A model generated the notes under the pieces. It had not been told where the DNA came from and made no database searches. It saw only the letters and a list, made by a program, of their open reading frames with translations. Source: Limimaricola hongkongensis DSM 17492 (GTDB taxonomy: Bacteria; Pseudomonadota; Alphaproteobacteria; Rhodobacterales; Rhodobacteraceae). Taken from it: a DNA stretch of 64,000 nt. Of this stretch, positions 26,705-35,397 are shown piece by piece (the first letter of the stretch is position 1; every line of letters begins with the position of its first letter). Made by a program: the position numbers and the translations under genes. Where the stretch lies: positions 620,001 through 684,000 of the forward strand of contig NZ_KK088650.1 of assembly GCF_000600975.2 (NCBI RefSeq). Direction: 5' to 3'.

Positions 26705-26746
26705 TTGACGGATGACAGCGCTGTCACCTAATGATAGCGCTGTCAT
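26705..26746. promoter_or_regulatory. two LacI-type operators in the gluconate divergent promoter
   Basis: Operator 1 is the perfect palindrome TGACAGCGCTGTCA (26713-26726). Operator 2, TGATAGCGCTGTCA (26732-26745), differs at one position. Their centres are 19 bp apart. A -35-like TTGACG (26705-26710) lies 18 bp from TAATGA, so operator 1 falls in the spacer and would block RNA polymerase. The central CG/GC step is typical of LacI-family sites. Confidence 0.8.
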
Positions 26747-26783
26747 CGTAGCCCCGGCGGGCGGCTGCGACAAGGGAGGCGGC

Positions 26784-27344
26784 ATGAACGAGCGGCGCGG
26801 ACCGATTCTGGTGATGGGCGTGAGCGGCGCGGGCAAGAGCACCGTGGCGCGCGGTCTCGCGGCGCGTCTGGGCGGCGTCTATCTCGATGCCGACGACCTG
26901 CACCCCGAGGAGAACGTCGCCGCCATGTCGCGCGGCGAGCCCTTGACCGACGCGCTGCGCTGGGGCTGGCTCGATCTCGTGGCCGAGGCGATGGCCCGCA
27001 CCGAACCCTTTGCCGTGGTCGCCTGCTCGGCGCTCAAGCGCGCCTATCGCGACCGGCTGCGCGCGCGGCTGGGCGAGTTTCCCATCGTCTATCTCGATGG
27101 CGATTACGATCTCTTGCGCGCGCGCATGTCGATCCGGGAGGGGCATTACATGCCGGTCTCGCTGCTCGACAGCCAGTTCGAGGCGCTCGAACCCCCATCC
27201 CCGGAGGAGGGCGCCATCGCCGTCTCCGTGGCCCCGCCGCCCGACGAGATCATCGCCGAGGCGGCGGAGCGGCTTTCATCCCGCCTGCAGGGAGGGCCCG
27301 ACGGGTCCGGGCAGGCAGACACCACCCCGAGGAGGACCTCATGA
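26784..27344 (+). CDS. gntK: gluconokinase
   Basis: 186 residues from ATG 26784. The P-loop is GVSGAGKS at 12-19; then come LDADDLHPEENVAAMSRGEPLTD (about 33-55), ACSALKRAYRDRLR and the YMPVSLLDSQFEALEPP region of bacterial gluconokinases. It phosphorylates D-gluconate to 6-phosphogluconate for the Entner-Doudoroff or pentose phosphate path. It is divergent from the LacI-type repressor. Its stop overlaps the next start (ATGA), tying it to the TRAP binding protein. Confidence 0.93.
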   Translation: MNERRGPILVMGVSGAGKSTVARGLAARLGGVYLDADDLHPEENVAAMSRGEPLTDALRWGWLDLVAEAMARTEPFAVVACSALKRAYRDRLRARLGEFPIVYLDGDYDLLRARMSIREGHYMPVSLLDSQFEALEPPSPEEGAIAVSVAPPPDEIIAEAAERLSSRLQGGPDGSGQADTTPRRTS

Positions 27345-28354
27345 CCAAGACCTTCACCATCACGCTGGCGACCGCGCTGACCCTGTCGGGCGCCGCCATC
27401 GCGCAGGATCACAGCTTCCGCTTCCAGTCCTCGGACCCGGCGGGCAACCCCAACTTCGCGCTTCAGAAGGAATGGGCCGAAAGCGTCGGCGAGATGTCCG
27501 ATGGCCGCATCGCGGTCGAGATGCTCCCCGTGGAATCGATCGTCGCCCATAACGAGACGCAGGACGCGATCGCCGCGGGCATTCTCGACGGCCACATCAC
27601 CGACACCTCGTATTTCTCGGGCAAGGACCCGGCCTTCGGCCTGATCGCCAACCCGGTCGGCGCCTGGGGCGACCCGCAGCAGATGTTCGACTTCATGGAG
27701 AACGGCGGCGCCGACCTGATGAACGAGCTGGTCGAGCCCTACGGGCTGCACTTCATCGGCGCCACCACGCCGGGCCTCGAGGCCTTCGTCTCCAAGGTGC
27801 CGCTCGAGGGCGTCGACGATCTCAAGGGTCTGAAGCTGCGCGCCCCCGAGGGCCTCGTGCAGCAGGTCTTCGCCGCCGCCGGCGCCGCCCCGGTGAACCT
27901 GCCGGGCTCGGAGGTCTTCACCTCGCTCGACAAGGGCGTGATCGACGCGGCCGACTACACCGTGTTCTCGACCAACCAGGCGCAGGGCATGCACGACGTC
28001 GCCCCGCACCCGGTCTATCCGGGCTTCCACTCCATGCCGCTGGTCGAGGTCTCGATGAATCTCGACAGCTGGAACGCGCTGCCCGACGACCTGAAAGAGG
28101 TCATGGAGCAGTCGGTCAAGGAGTTCGCCCAAAAGCAGGTCTCGACCCTGAACGCCGCCGACGAGGCCGCGGTCGAAGAGGCCAAGGCGGGCGGCGAGGT
28201 CACCGTGCATGACTGGTCCGACGAGGAGCGCGCCAAGTTCCGCCAGATCGCCATGGGCGAATGGGAAAAGGTCGCCGCGCGGTCGGACAAGGCGCAGAAG
28301 GTCTATGACACGCTGACCGGCTACCTGAAGGACAACGGCCTGATCGCCGAGTAA
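27341..28354 (+). CDS. TRAP transporter solute-binding protein (DctP), gluconate-linked
   Basis: 337 residues with a signal peptide ending near residue 22 (LTLSGAAIAQD). DctP features include GRIAVEMLPVESIVAHNETQDAIAAGILDG and LKGLKLRAPEGLVQQVFAAAGAAPVNLPGSEVFTSLDKGVIDAADYT (about 165-210). Coupling to gntK makes gluconate or a related sugar acid the likely ligand. A GC-rich hairpin lies between it and the small permease. Confidence 0.92.
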   Translation: MTKTFTITLATALTLSGAAIAQDHSFRFQSSDPAGNPNFALQKEWAESVGEMSDGRIAVEMLPVESIVAHNETQDAIAAGILDGHITDTSYFSGKDPAFGLIANPVGAWGDPQQMFDFMENGGADLMNELVEPYGLHFIGATTPGLEAFVSKVPLEGVDDLKGLKLRAPEGLVQQVFAAAGAAPVNLPGSEVFTSLDKGVIDAADYTVFSTNQAQGMHDVAPHPVYPGFHSMPLVEVSMNLDSWNALPDDLKEVMEQSVKEFAQKQVSTLNAADEAAVEEAKAGGEVTVHDWSDEERAKFRQIAMGEWEKVAARSDKAQKVYDTLTGYLKDNGLIAE

Positions 28355-28380
28355 GGCGTCAAGGCTCGCACGACACCAGG

Positions 28381-28407
28381 GACGCCCGGGCCGCAGGTCC
28401 GGGCGTC
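28381..28407 (+). other. intra-operon hairpin after the gluconate binding-protein gene
   Basis: Nine perfect pairs (GACGCCCGG 28381-28389 with CCGGGCGTC 28399-28407) in a 12-nt imperfect stem, without a U-run. It is likely to stabilise the upstream mRNA or to reduce read-through, so that binding protein exceeds permease. Confidence 0.5.
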
Positions 28408-28440
28408 TTCGCAATCGCTATTCAACGAGGGACAGGGCCA

Positions 28441-28995
28441 GTGACCGAAGATCACGCCGACATCACGCCACCCCGCGACGAAGGCGCGCCGATCCCGGAG
28501 GCGGGCTGGCTCGGCCGCGTCGTCGACCGGGTCGGCATCGTCTTTGCCGTGGGCATCATCATCGCCATGCTGATCCTGATCCAGGAGGTGGTGCTGCGTT
28601 ACTTCTTCAACCGGCCCACCATCTGGGCGCATGAAACCACCGTGTTCCTGTCGGGGATGGCCTTCGTCTTCGGCGGGCTCTACTGCACCGCGCGCGACCG
28701 GCATATCCGGGTCGTGCTGATCTATGACCAGCTCGGGCCGAAGCTGCGCCGCGTCTTCGACGTGGTGATCTCGGTCATCTGCGGCCTCGCCGCCGCGATG
28801 TTCACATGGGCCGGCTGGATCATGGTGTCGCGCGCCGCCTTCACCCCCGCCGGCGAGTTCCGGCTGGAGCGGTCGGGCAGCGCCTGGGACCCGGTCTATC
28901 CCGGCCTGATCAAGGTCTTTCTGATGGTGGTTCTGGGGGTGATGACCGTCCAGTTCGTGATCCTCGCCTTCAACTACGCGCGGGGACGCCGCTGA
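28441..28995 (+). CDS. TRAP transporter small permease (DctQ), gluconate-linked
   Basis: 184 residues from a GTG start at 28441. The acidic cytoplasmic N-terminus (~25 residues) is followed by four membrane helices. The family pattern is LIQEVVLRYFFNRPTIWAHETTVFLSGMAFVFGG (about 43-76). Its stop overlaps the dctM start by one base (TGATG). Confidence 0.88.
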   Translation: MTEDHADITPPRDEGAPIPEAGWLGRVVDRVGIVFAVGIIIAMLILIQEVVLRYFFNRPTIWAHETTVFLSGMAFVFGGLYCTARDRHIRVVLIYDQLGPKLRRVFDVVISVICGLAAAMFTWAGWIMVSRAAFTPAGEFRLERSGSAWDPVYPGLIKVFLMVVLGVMTVQFVILAFNYARGRR

Positions 28996-30311
28996 TGGAA
29001 TTCTTCGGACTGCTGCAGGGCCTGGGTATCGAAGGTGCCACCGGGCTGATGTTCGCGATGCTGCTGGTGCTTCTGGTCACCGGCATCCCGCTGGCTTACG
29101 TGACGCTGCTCGTGGCGCTGATCTTCGCGCTGGGCTGGTTCGGGCCGATGGCGGTGCCGCTGATCACCAGCCGCGTCTATTCCTTCGTCTCCAGCTTCGT
29201 CTTCGTCTCGGTGCCGATGTTCGTGCTGATGGCGGCGATCCTCGACCGCTCCGGCATCGCCCGCGACCTGTTCGACGCGATGCGCCTCGTCGGCGGCCGC
29301 CTGCGCGGCGGCATCGCGATCCAGACGATCCTCGTGGCCGTGATCCTGGCCGCGATGTCGGGCATCATCGGCGGCGAGGTGGTGCTTCTGGGCCTGATCG
29401 CGCTGCCGCAGATGCTGCGGCTGGGCTATGACAAGCATCTCGCCATCGGCGTGGTCTGCGCGGGCGGGGCATTGGGCACCATGGTGCCGCCCTCGATCGT
29501 GCTGATCATCTATGGCCTGACCGCCAACGTCTCGATCGGCGACCTGTTCACCGCGGCCTTCGTGCCCGGCCTGATGCTGGCGGGCTTCTACGTGGCCTAC
29601 GTGCTGATCCGCGCCTATCTGAACCCGGCCATCGCGCCGGTGGTCGAAGGACCGCGCGCCACGACGACCGAGAAGCTGCGCCTTCTGAAAGGCCTGTTCC
29701 TGCCGATCCTCGTGGTGATCGGCGTGCTCGGTTCGATCTATGGCGGCATCGCGAGCGTGACCGAGGCTTCGGCCGTCGGCGTGCTGGGTGTCACGCTCTC
29801 CACCATGATCCGCGGCGAGTTCACGATCGAGCTGATGAAGGCGGCGGCGCTGCAGACGCTCCAGACCGTCGGCATGATCGTCTGGATCGGCATCGGCGCG
29901 ACCGCGCTGGTGGGCGTGTTCAACCTGATGGGCGGGATCAAGTTCGTCTCGGCGATGATCACCGGCATCTCGGACGAGCCGGTCGTGGTGCTGTTGTTCA
30001 TGATGGCGATCCTGTTCATCCTCGGCATGTTCCTCGACTGGGTCGGGATCGCGCTTCTGACCATGCCGATCTTCGTGCCGATCATCACCTCGATGGGCTA
30101 CGACCCGGTGTGGTTCGGCGTGGTGTTCTGCATGAACATGCAGATGAGCTTCCTCTCCCCGCCCTTCGGGCCGGCGGCGTTCTATCTCAAATCTGTGGCG
30201 CCACCCGATATCAGTCTCGGCACGATCTTCCGCTCGCTGCTGCCCTTCATCGGCATGCAGGCGCTGGCGGTGGCGGTGCTGATCCTGTTCCCGGCGATCG
30301 CGATCTACTGA
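28995..30311 (+). CDS. TRAP transporter large permease (DctM), gluconate-linked
   Basis: 438 residues with about 12 helices. Motifs: FVSVPMFVLMAAILDRSGIARDLFDAM, SGIIGGEVVLLGLIALP in place of the more usual SGSS-type loop, GTMVPPSIVLIIYGLTANVSIGDLF and MQMSFLSPPFGPAAFYLKSVAPPDIS near the end. This GGEVV/SPPFGPA form is the subfamily usually linked to sugar acids and mannitol-type substrates, which fits gluconate. Last gene of the operon, followed by a strong terminator. Confidence 0.92.
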   Translation: MEFFGLLQGLGIEGATGLMFAMLLVLLVTGIPLAYVTLLVALIFALGWFGPMAVPLITSRVYSFVSSFVFVSVPMFVLMAAILDRSGIARDLFDAMRLVGGRLRGGIAIQTILVAVILAAMSGIIGGEVVLLGLIALPQMLRLGYDKHLAIGVVCAGGALGTMVPPSIVLIIYGLTANVSIGDLFTAAFVPGLMLAGFYVAYVLIRAYLNPAIAPVVEGPRATTTEKLRLLKGLFLPILVVIGVLGSIYGGIASVTEASAVGVLGVTLSTMIRGEFTIELMKAAALQTLQTVGMIVWIGIGATALVGVFNLMGGIKFVSAMITGISDEPVVVLLFMMAILFILGMFLDWVGIALLTMPIFVPIITSMGYDPVWFGVVFCMNMQMSFLSPPFGPAAFYLKSVAPPDISLGTIFRSLLPFIGMQALAVAVLILFPAIAIY

Positions 30312-30344
30312 CCGCGTCCGAACGCGCCCGACCGGGCGACGACC

Positions 30345-30380
30345 GGCCCGTCCCCTGCGATGCAGGGGGCGGGCCTTTTT
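30345..30380 (+). terminator. intrinsic terminator of the gluconate operon
   Basis: A 14-bp stem with one G-U pair (GGCCCGTCCCCTGC 30345-30358, GCAGGGGGCGGGCC 30362-30375) followed directly by TTTTT at 30376-30380. Confidence 0.88.
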
Positions 30381-30556
30381 CATGGGGCCCTGGTCCAGCC
30401 GCCGGAACGGGCAGGCCCGCTTCGAAGGCGCTGCGTTCGGCCCGCCTGCCGGCCCGGCCTCCGGGGGGGCGCTGCGCGCGCATGCGGCATTGACACGATG
30501 GCGGGCATGGGGGCTGATTGGAGGCAGGGCTGTCCTGTCCTGAGGGGGAGGGTAAG

Positions 30557-30859
30557 ATGAATTCCGATACCATCGTCGCAAGGCGCGCCCTGATCCGGGC
30601 CTACCGGGCCTATCTCGATGCCGAGGACGATCTTGCGCAGGCGCTGGACCACGCGGCGGCCGTTCTGCCGGAACTGCGCCAGCACGGGCTGCGTCCGATC
30701 GGGGCGCCCGGGTCGCGCATTCGCCGGTTGACGGAGCTGCGCAGCCATTCGGTCGAGGTGCTCGACGTCATGCGCGACAAGCACCGCCGCGCCGTGATGC
30801 GGATCGCCGCGCGCAGCCGGGCGACGCAATCATCCGAGCCGCCTAAAGCGTTGCGATAA
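30557..30859 (+). CDS. small helical protein of unknown function
   Basis: 100 residues from ATG 30557, with GGGGGAGG upstream. I do not recognise it. It is charged and predicted largely helical (RALIRAYRAYLDAEDDLAQALDHAAAVLPEL; later RRLTELRSHSVEVLDVMRDKHRRAVMRIAARSR), with no signal peptide or cysteine. The good RBS and codon pattern support coding. It stands alone between the gluconate terminator and the FNR-boxed cytochrome/Usp cassette. Confidence 0.55.
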   Translation: MNSDTIVARRALIRAYRAYLDAEDDLAQALDHAAAVLPELRQHGLRPIGAPGSRIRRLTELRSHSVEVLDVMRDKHRRAVMRIAARSRATQSSEPPKALR

Positions 30860-31020
30860 TAGCCGCGCATGCCCTGCCGGGGCGGCTTTGGCAGGGCGCG
30901 CCCCGGCACCTCCACCGGGCGTGGTGGCGGGCGCGCCTGTCCTGTTTTTGAGCCTCGCCGACAGGTCGGCGGCGCGCGCCGGTTCCGCCGCGCCCCGGTT
31001 CCGCCGCGTCGTGGTGCCGC

Positions 31021-31034
31021 TTGATTCAGATCAA
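31021..31034. promoter_or_regulatory. FNR-type box upstream of cytochrome c lipoprotein gene
   Basis: TTGATTCAGATCAA has both half-sites perfect (TTGAT-N4-ATCAA). It ends 75 bp before the cytochrome c start codon. FnrL and related Crp/Fnr regulators of alphaproteobacteria use this sequence to act under low oxygen. Confidence 0.8.
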
Positions 31035-31109
31035 GGCGGCGCCGCGCCGGTCGCGCGAGGGATGGCCCATGGCGGGCCGATCCCCGCGCAGGGCCAGAAG
31101 GAGCAGATC

Positions 31110-31523
31110 ATGACATGGATCATCACGGCGGCAGCGCTGTCAGCGGCGGCGGTGCTCGCGGCCTGCGCCATGCCGGAGCCGGAACCCGAACTGCCAAGCG
31201 GGCGGACGCTGTTCATGGAGAACTGCGCCTCCTGCCACGGCGCGGGCGGCAGGGGGGACGGCCCCATGGCGCGGGATCTGCCGCGCGCTCCGACCGATTT
31301 GACGCGGCTGAGCAGGCGTGGGCAGGCTTTCCCGACGGTGCATGTGATGTCCTATATCGACGGCTATTTCCGCCAGGACGACCCGGACCAGGTCATGCCG
31401 GAATTCTCGGAGCTGTTCACCGGCCCGACCCTGCATGTCGACACCGGTGACGGGCTGCTGACGCCGACGCCGCAGCCGCTCGTCGCGCTGTCCGCCTATC
31501 TGGAGGCGATCCAGGAGGGATGA
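31110..31523 (+). CDS. cytochrome c lipoprotein (single heme)
   Basis: 137 residues from ATG 31110. A lipoprotein signal (VLAAC, lipid-bearing C19) is followed by an acidic proline linker (PEPEPELPSG). The heme motif CASCH is at 39-43, and QVMPEF supplies the likely axial methionine. The c-type domain would be tethered to a membrane facing the periplasm, where it could carry electrons. It has a close paralogue at 61818-62243, about four-fifths identical by eye. A perfect FNR box lies upstream and Usp genes follow. Confidence 0.88.
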   Translation: MTWIITAAALSAAAVLAACAMPEPEPELPSGRTLFMENCASCHGAGGRGDGPMARDLPRAPTDLTRLSRRGQAFPTVHVMSYIDGYFRQDDPDQVMPEFSELFTGPTLHVDTGDGLLTPTPQPLVALSAYLEAIQEG

Positions 31524-31533
31524 TCCAGATCAA
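31520..31533. promoter_or_regulatory. FNR-like box upstream of tandem Usp gene
   Basis: ATGATCCAGATCAA differs from TTGAT-N4-ATCAA at one base. It overlaps the cytochrome c stop and ends 79 bp before the next start, the same spacing as the box ahead of the cytochrome gene. Confidence 0.65.
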
Positions 31534-31612
31534 GGCGCGCCCGGTGCGATGCCGCCAGCCTTGAAACCGGATGCGCGGCCCGCCCGCGCGCCCCAGGGAG
31601 GGAGGACACCTG

Positions 31613-32455
31613 ATGCCCGGCATTCTGATGACAAGCGACCTGTCGGAGCGCAGCGGCCAGGCGCTCGGACGCGCGCGGCAGCTCGCGGCGGCGCTCGGAA
31701 CGGATCTCGAAATCCTGCACGTGGTCGATGACACGCTGCCAAGCCGCATCGCCGAGGAAACGGCGCAGGCCGCGCACGAGCTGTTGACCCGCGACGCCGC
31801 GGGAGAGGGCAGGGTGGAGGTGACCTTCGGCCATCCATGGCGGCGCGTGGTTGATCGCATCCATCGCGGGCGCTTCGATCTCGTGGTGATGGGGGCGCAT
31901 CGCGACCGCGGCATCGTCGACCTGTTCCGCGGCAGCGTGCTGCATCGTTGCGTGCAGATGTCCGACGCCCCTGTGCTGGTGGTGTCCGGCCGGCCCGCCG
32001 CGCCCTATGGCAGGATCATGGTCGGCACCGGCTTTGCCCGGCGCGACACCGATGCCGCAAGGCTGGCCGCCCGTCTGGCGCCGGGGGCGCCGGTGCGGAT
32101 GGTCCATGCCTACCGCGTGCCGTTCGGCGGGTTCGGCTACCGCATGGACGACACCGGCGACATCACCAAGCGCGACCGCGACGAGCTCGAGGAGCCGATG
32201 CGCTTCCAGATGGAGCAGATGCGGCGCCGGCTGTCGCAAGACGGGGTCGAGGCGGACTGCGCGCTGCTCGAAGGGCGGACGGTCCCGGCGCTGATCAGCG
32301 CCGTGGCGCGCGACGGGATCGACCTGCTCGCCATCGGGCGTCACGGCGCCGAGGGCCACGTGCCGATGACCATGGGCCGCGTCGCCTCCGAGTTGCTGGC
32401 CTGCCTGCCATGCGACCTGCTGGTGCATCCGGGCCATCTTCCCCGCGAGGCGTGA
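31613..32455 (+). CDS. tandem-domain universal stress protein
   Basis: 280 residues from ATG 31613, with GGGAGGGAGG upstream. Two UspA domains (about 1-140 and 143-280). Each ends in a nucleotide-loop-like stretch: VMGAHRDRGIVDLFRGSVLHR and IGRHGAEGHVPMTMGRVASELL. It likely binds ATP and protects cells under energy or redox stress. It is the second gene of the FNR-boxed cassette. Confidence 0.87.
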   Translation: MPGILMTSDLSERSGQALGRARQLAAALGTDLEILHVVDDTLPSRIAEETAQAAHELLTRDAAGEGRVEVTFGHPWRRVVDRIHRGRFDLVVMGAHRDRGIVDLFRGSVLHRCVQMSDAPVLVVSGRPAAPYGRIMVGTGFARRDTDAARLAARLAPGAPVRMVHAYRVPFGGFGYRMDDTGDITKRDRDELEEPMRFQMEQMRRRLSQDGVEADCALLEGRTVPALISAVARDGIDLLAIGRHGAEGHVPMTMGRVASELLACLPCDLLVHPGHLPREA

Positions 32456-32464
32456 ACGGGGGGC

Positions 32465-32478
32465 TTGACCTGGATCAA
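32465..32478. promoter_or_regulatory. FNR-like box upstream of second Usp gene
   Basis: TTGACCTGGATCAA differs from the perfect FNR site at one base (TTGAC for TTGAT). It starts 10 nt after the preceding stop and lies 166 bp before the next start, farther than the others in this cassette. Confidence 0.55.
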
Positions 32479-32644
32479 GGACGTCCGGGACGGCGCGGCC
32501 TATCGTGACTTGCAACGGGCAAAGACCTGCGGGCCGGGCAATCACGCGCGGACAGCCGGTCGATGCCGCGGATGCCGGTGGTCCCGACATGCCGGCGCCG
32601 TGCCGCCGTGACCGGCATCACCCGCTATCGAAAGGAAGACACCG

Positions 32645-33472
32645 ATGACCAACCGCACCATTGCCCTGTGCTTTACCGAACCCGAGAGCGCGGAAGCGCT
32701 TGCCCGGACGGGGGCCGCGCTGGCCCGCCGCCACGATGCGCATCTGCTCGGCCTTTACGCGCTGCCCGATCCCTTCGTGCATCTTCCGGCCTCGATCTAC
32801 TTCACCGGCGAGGTCGTCACCCAGATCCGCGCCCGCCAGGGCGACGCCGCGCGCCAGATCGAAAAGGTCTTCCTGGCCGCCGCCGAAAGCGAGGGGGTGA
32901 CGCCGGAATGGCGTTGCCTCCAGGCGCGGCTCGCGACGGTGGGCGAGCGCTTGTGCGAAAGCGCCCGCGCCGCCGATCTCGTTCTCGTCGCGCGCCCCGA
33001 AGACGAGGCCGCGGGCCGCCCGCAAGAGGAGCTGATCCGCAATCTGGGCCGCCCGGTGCTGATGATTCCGCCCGGTTACGCGCCCGCCGCGCTGGGCGCG
33101 TCGGCGGTGATCGGCTGGAGCACCACGCGCGAGGCCACGCGGGCGGCGCATGACGCGCTGTTGCTGCTCGACGCGCGGGCCGAGGTGGTGCTGCTCAGCG
33201 TCGACAAGGCACCCGGCGCGGACGAGGAGGATTACCCCGCCAACGACATGGCGGCGATGTTCAGCCGCCACGGCATGAACGCGACCGTGACCCACAGGGT
33301 GCCGGGCGACCGCCGTATCGCCGAGGTGATCGAGCGCGAGGCCTTCGAAACCGGGGCCAGCTTCATCGCGACCGGCGCGTTCGGGCATTCGAAGGCCTAT
33401 GACTTCGTGCTCGGCACGGTGACGCGCGACCTGATGCGCCACGCCAAGCGCCCGGTCCTGTTCTCGAAATGA
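32645..33472 (+). CDS. universal stress protein, tandem domain
   Basis: 275 residues. N-terminal half diverged (TIALCFTEPESAEALARTGAALARRHDAHLLGLYALPDP). The C-terminal half has a typical Usp end, IATGAFGHSKAYDFVLGTVTRDLMRHAKRPVLF, with the ATP-loop glycines. Third gene of the FNR-boxed cassette. Confidence 0.85.
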   Translation: MTNRTIALCFTEPESAEALARTGAALARRHDAHLLGLYALPDPFVHLPASIYFTGEVVTQIRARQGDAARQIEKVFLAAAESEGVTPEWRCLQARLATVGERLCESARAADLVLVARPEDEAAGRPQEELIRNLGRPVLMIPPGYAPAALGASAVIGWSTTREATRAAHDALLLLDARAEVVLLSVDKAPGADEEDYPANDMAAMFSRHGMNATVTHRVPGDRRIAEVIEREAFETGASFIATGAFGHSKAYDFVLGTVTRDLMRHAKRPVLFSK

Positions 33473-33531
33473 CGCCATGCGGGGCCGCCGCCCGGCGGCG
33501 GCCCCGAGACAACTCCCGAAAGGAGACATTC

Positions 33532-33966
33532 ATGTTCAAAAAGATCGTGGTTCCGGTGGATCTGAGACATCTCGACCAGCAGGAGCGGGCGCTTGCCGTG
33601 TCCGCCGATGCGGCGCGCCATTACGGCGCGGGGGTCACATATGTCGCGGCCACGCCCTCGGCGCCAAGCTCGGTCGCGCGCAGCCCGGAGGCGTTCGCGG
33701 ACAAGCTTCGCGATTTCGCCGCGGCGCGCGCCGCCCAAGGCGGGTTCGACGCCGATGCCCACATGTTCATCGTCAACGACCTGACCGGCGATCTCGACCA
33801 TTACCTTGCCGAGGAGATCGCGAAGCTCGACCCCGACCTCGTGATCATGGCCAGCCACCGGCCCGGCGCCGGGGATTATTTCTGGCCTTCCCATGGCGGG
33901 CGCGTCGCGACGCATGTGCCCGCCTCCGTGCTGCTCGTGCGCGAGGATGTCGGCCTCTCCGGCTGA
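33532..33966 (+). CDS. universal stress protein, single domain
   Basis: 144 residues from ATG 33532, with GAAAGGAGA upstream. The Usp core is KIVVPVDLRHLDQQERALAVSADAARHYGA at the start and LVIMASHRPGAGDYFWPSHGGRVATHVPASVLLVRE at the end. The ATP-loop is changed (FWPSHGGR). It follows the previous Usp gene by 59 nt with no box of its own, so it is probably cotranscribed. Confidence 0.86.
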   Translation: MFKKIVVPVDLRHLDQQERALAVSADAARHYGAGVTYVAATPSAPSSVARSPEAFADKLRDFAAARAAQGGFDADAHMFIVNDLTGDLDHYLAEEIAKLDPDLVIMASHRPGAGDYFWPSHGGRVATHVPASVLLVREDVGLSG

Positions 33967-34079
33967 CCGGGCCCGGTCTCGCCCGCGGCTGGTGTCGGCG
34001 CCGCGCCGGAAGGGCGATCCGATGCCCGCGCGCGCGACCTTTTGCATCGCGCCCGGCTATCGCCGCCACCGCCGCGAGA

Positions 34080-34109
34080 CGCCCCGCCCGAAGGAAACCG
34101 GGCGGGGCG
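34080..34109. terminator. hairpin between convergent Usp cassette and TRAP operon
   Basis: A perfect 11-bp GC stem (CGCCCCGCCCG 34080-34090, CGGGCGGGGCG 34099-34109) with an 8-nt loop, close to the dctM stop. There is no U-run, but its position suits a bidirectional terminator. Confidence 0.6.
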
Positions 34110-34114
34110 CCGCA

Positions 34115-35389
34115 TCAGAACATGAGGTTCGGAAGAACCATGCTGATGGCGGGGATGTAGGACAGCAGGATCAGCGCCAGCAACATCAGCAGGATCGTCG
34201 GCAAGGTGGCGCGGAACACTTCGCCGAGGCTCATCCGGGCCACGCCCATCGCGACGAAGAGGTTGAGCCCCACCGGCGGGGTCAGCATGCCCACCGAGAG
34301 GTTGACCAGCATGATCACCCCGAAATGGATCGGGTCGACGCCGAATTGCTGGGCGATCGGCATCATCAGCGGGCCGAGGATGATGATCGCCGAGGCGCTG
34401 TCGAGAAAGCAGCCCGCCAGCAGCAGGATCACGTTGAACAGCGCGATCACGAAGAACGGGTTGTCGGTGCTCGACAGCACGTAGGCCGCGAGATCGCCGG
34501 GCGCGCCGGTCGAGGCCAGCAGCCACGAGAAGGCCGAGGCGCCCGCCGTGATCAGCAACAGCGGACCCGAGATCAGCCCGGTGCTGCGCAACACCTTGAA
34601 CGTTTCGGGCACGGAGATGCTGCGATAGACCACCGCGCCGACGAACCAGCCATAGAGACAGGCGGCGGCGGCGCTTTCGGTGGGGGTGAAGACGCCCGAA
34701 TAGATGCCGCCCAGAAGGATCACCGGCAGGCCCAGCCCCCAGGCGGCGCGGCGCAGCGCGGCGAGAATGCTGCGCACCGAAGGGTAGGCGTCGCGCGGGT
34801 ACCCCTTGCGCGCCGAGTACCATGTCGCGAAGCCGACCAGCAGCCCGCCGATCAGCAGCGCCGGCAGCAGGCCGGCGGCAAAGAGCTGACCCACCGAGGT
34901 GCCGGTGACCGAGCCATAGATGATCAGCGCGATCGAGGGCGGCACGATCGGGCCCAGCGTGCCCGCCGTGGCGATCAGACCGATCGAGAAGCGCCGGTCG
35001 TAGCCGGCCTCGACCATCGCCGGGAACAGGATCGAACCGATCGCGATCACCGTGGCCGGGCTGGAGCCCGAGATCGAGCCGAACATCAGGCAGGCCACCA
35101 CCGCCGCGGCCGCGAGCCCGCCGGGCAGCCAGCCGATCAGCGCCCGCGCCAGCCCGATGAGCCGTTCGGACAGCCCGCCGATCCGCATCAGCTCGGCGGC
35201 GAGGATGAAGAAGGGAATGGACATGAGCGAGAAGTTGTTCATGCCCGAGAACATGCGCATCGGCACGAGGACGGGATCCATGCCGCCCCAGAAATAGAAG
35301 ACGGCCGCCACGGCGAGCGCGAGCGCGGCGAAGATCGGCAGGCCGAAGATCAGCAGGCCGAAGAAGACGGGAACGAGAGCGCCAACCAT
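34115..35389 (-). CDS. TRAP transporter large permease (DctM), amidase-linked
   Basis: 424 residues, about 12 helices. Family motifs: MSIPFFILAAELMRIGGLSERLIGLARALIG, MFGSISGSSPATVIAIGSILFPAM (about 102-125), GPIVPPSIALIIYGSVTGTSVGQLF and NLSVGMLTPPVGLNLFVAMGVA. Last gene of a minus-strand amidase-dctP-dctQ-dctM run. Confidence 0.93.
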   Translation of the reverse strand: MVGALVPVFFGLLIFGLPIFAALALAVAAVFYFWGGMDPVLVPMRMFSGMNNFSLMSIPFFILAAELMRIGGLSERLIGLARALIGWLPGGLAAAAVVACLMFGSISGSSPATVIAIGSILFPAMVEAGYDRRFSIGLIATAGTLGPIVPPSIALIIYGSVTGTSVGQLFAAGLLPALLIGGLLVGFATWYSARKGYPRDAYPSVRSILAALRRAAWGLGLPVILLGGIYSGVFTPTESAAAACLYGWFVGAVVYRSISVPETFKVLRSTGLISGPLLLITAGASAFSWLLASTGAPGDLAAYVLSSTDNPFFVIALFNVILLLAGCFLDSASAIIILGPLMMPIAQQFGVDPIHFGVIMLVNLSVGMLTPPVGLNLFVAMGVARMSLGEVFRATLPTILLMLLALILLSYIPAISMVLPNLMF

Positions 35390-35397
35390 GTCGGACC

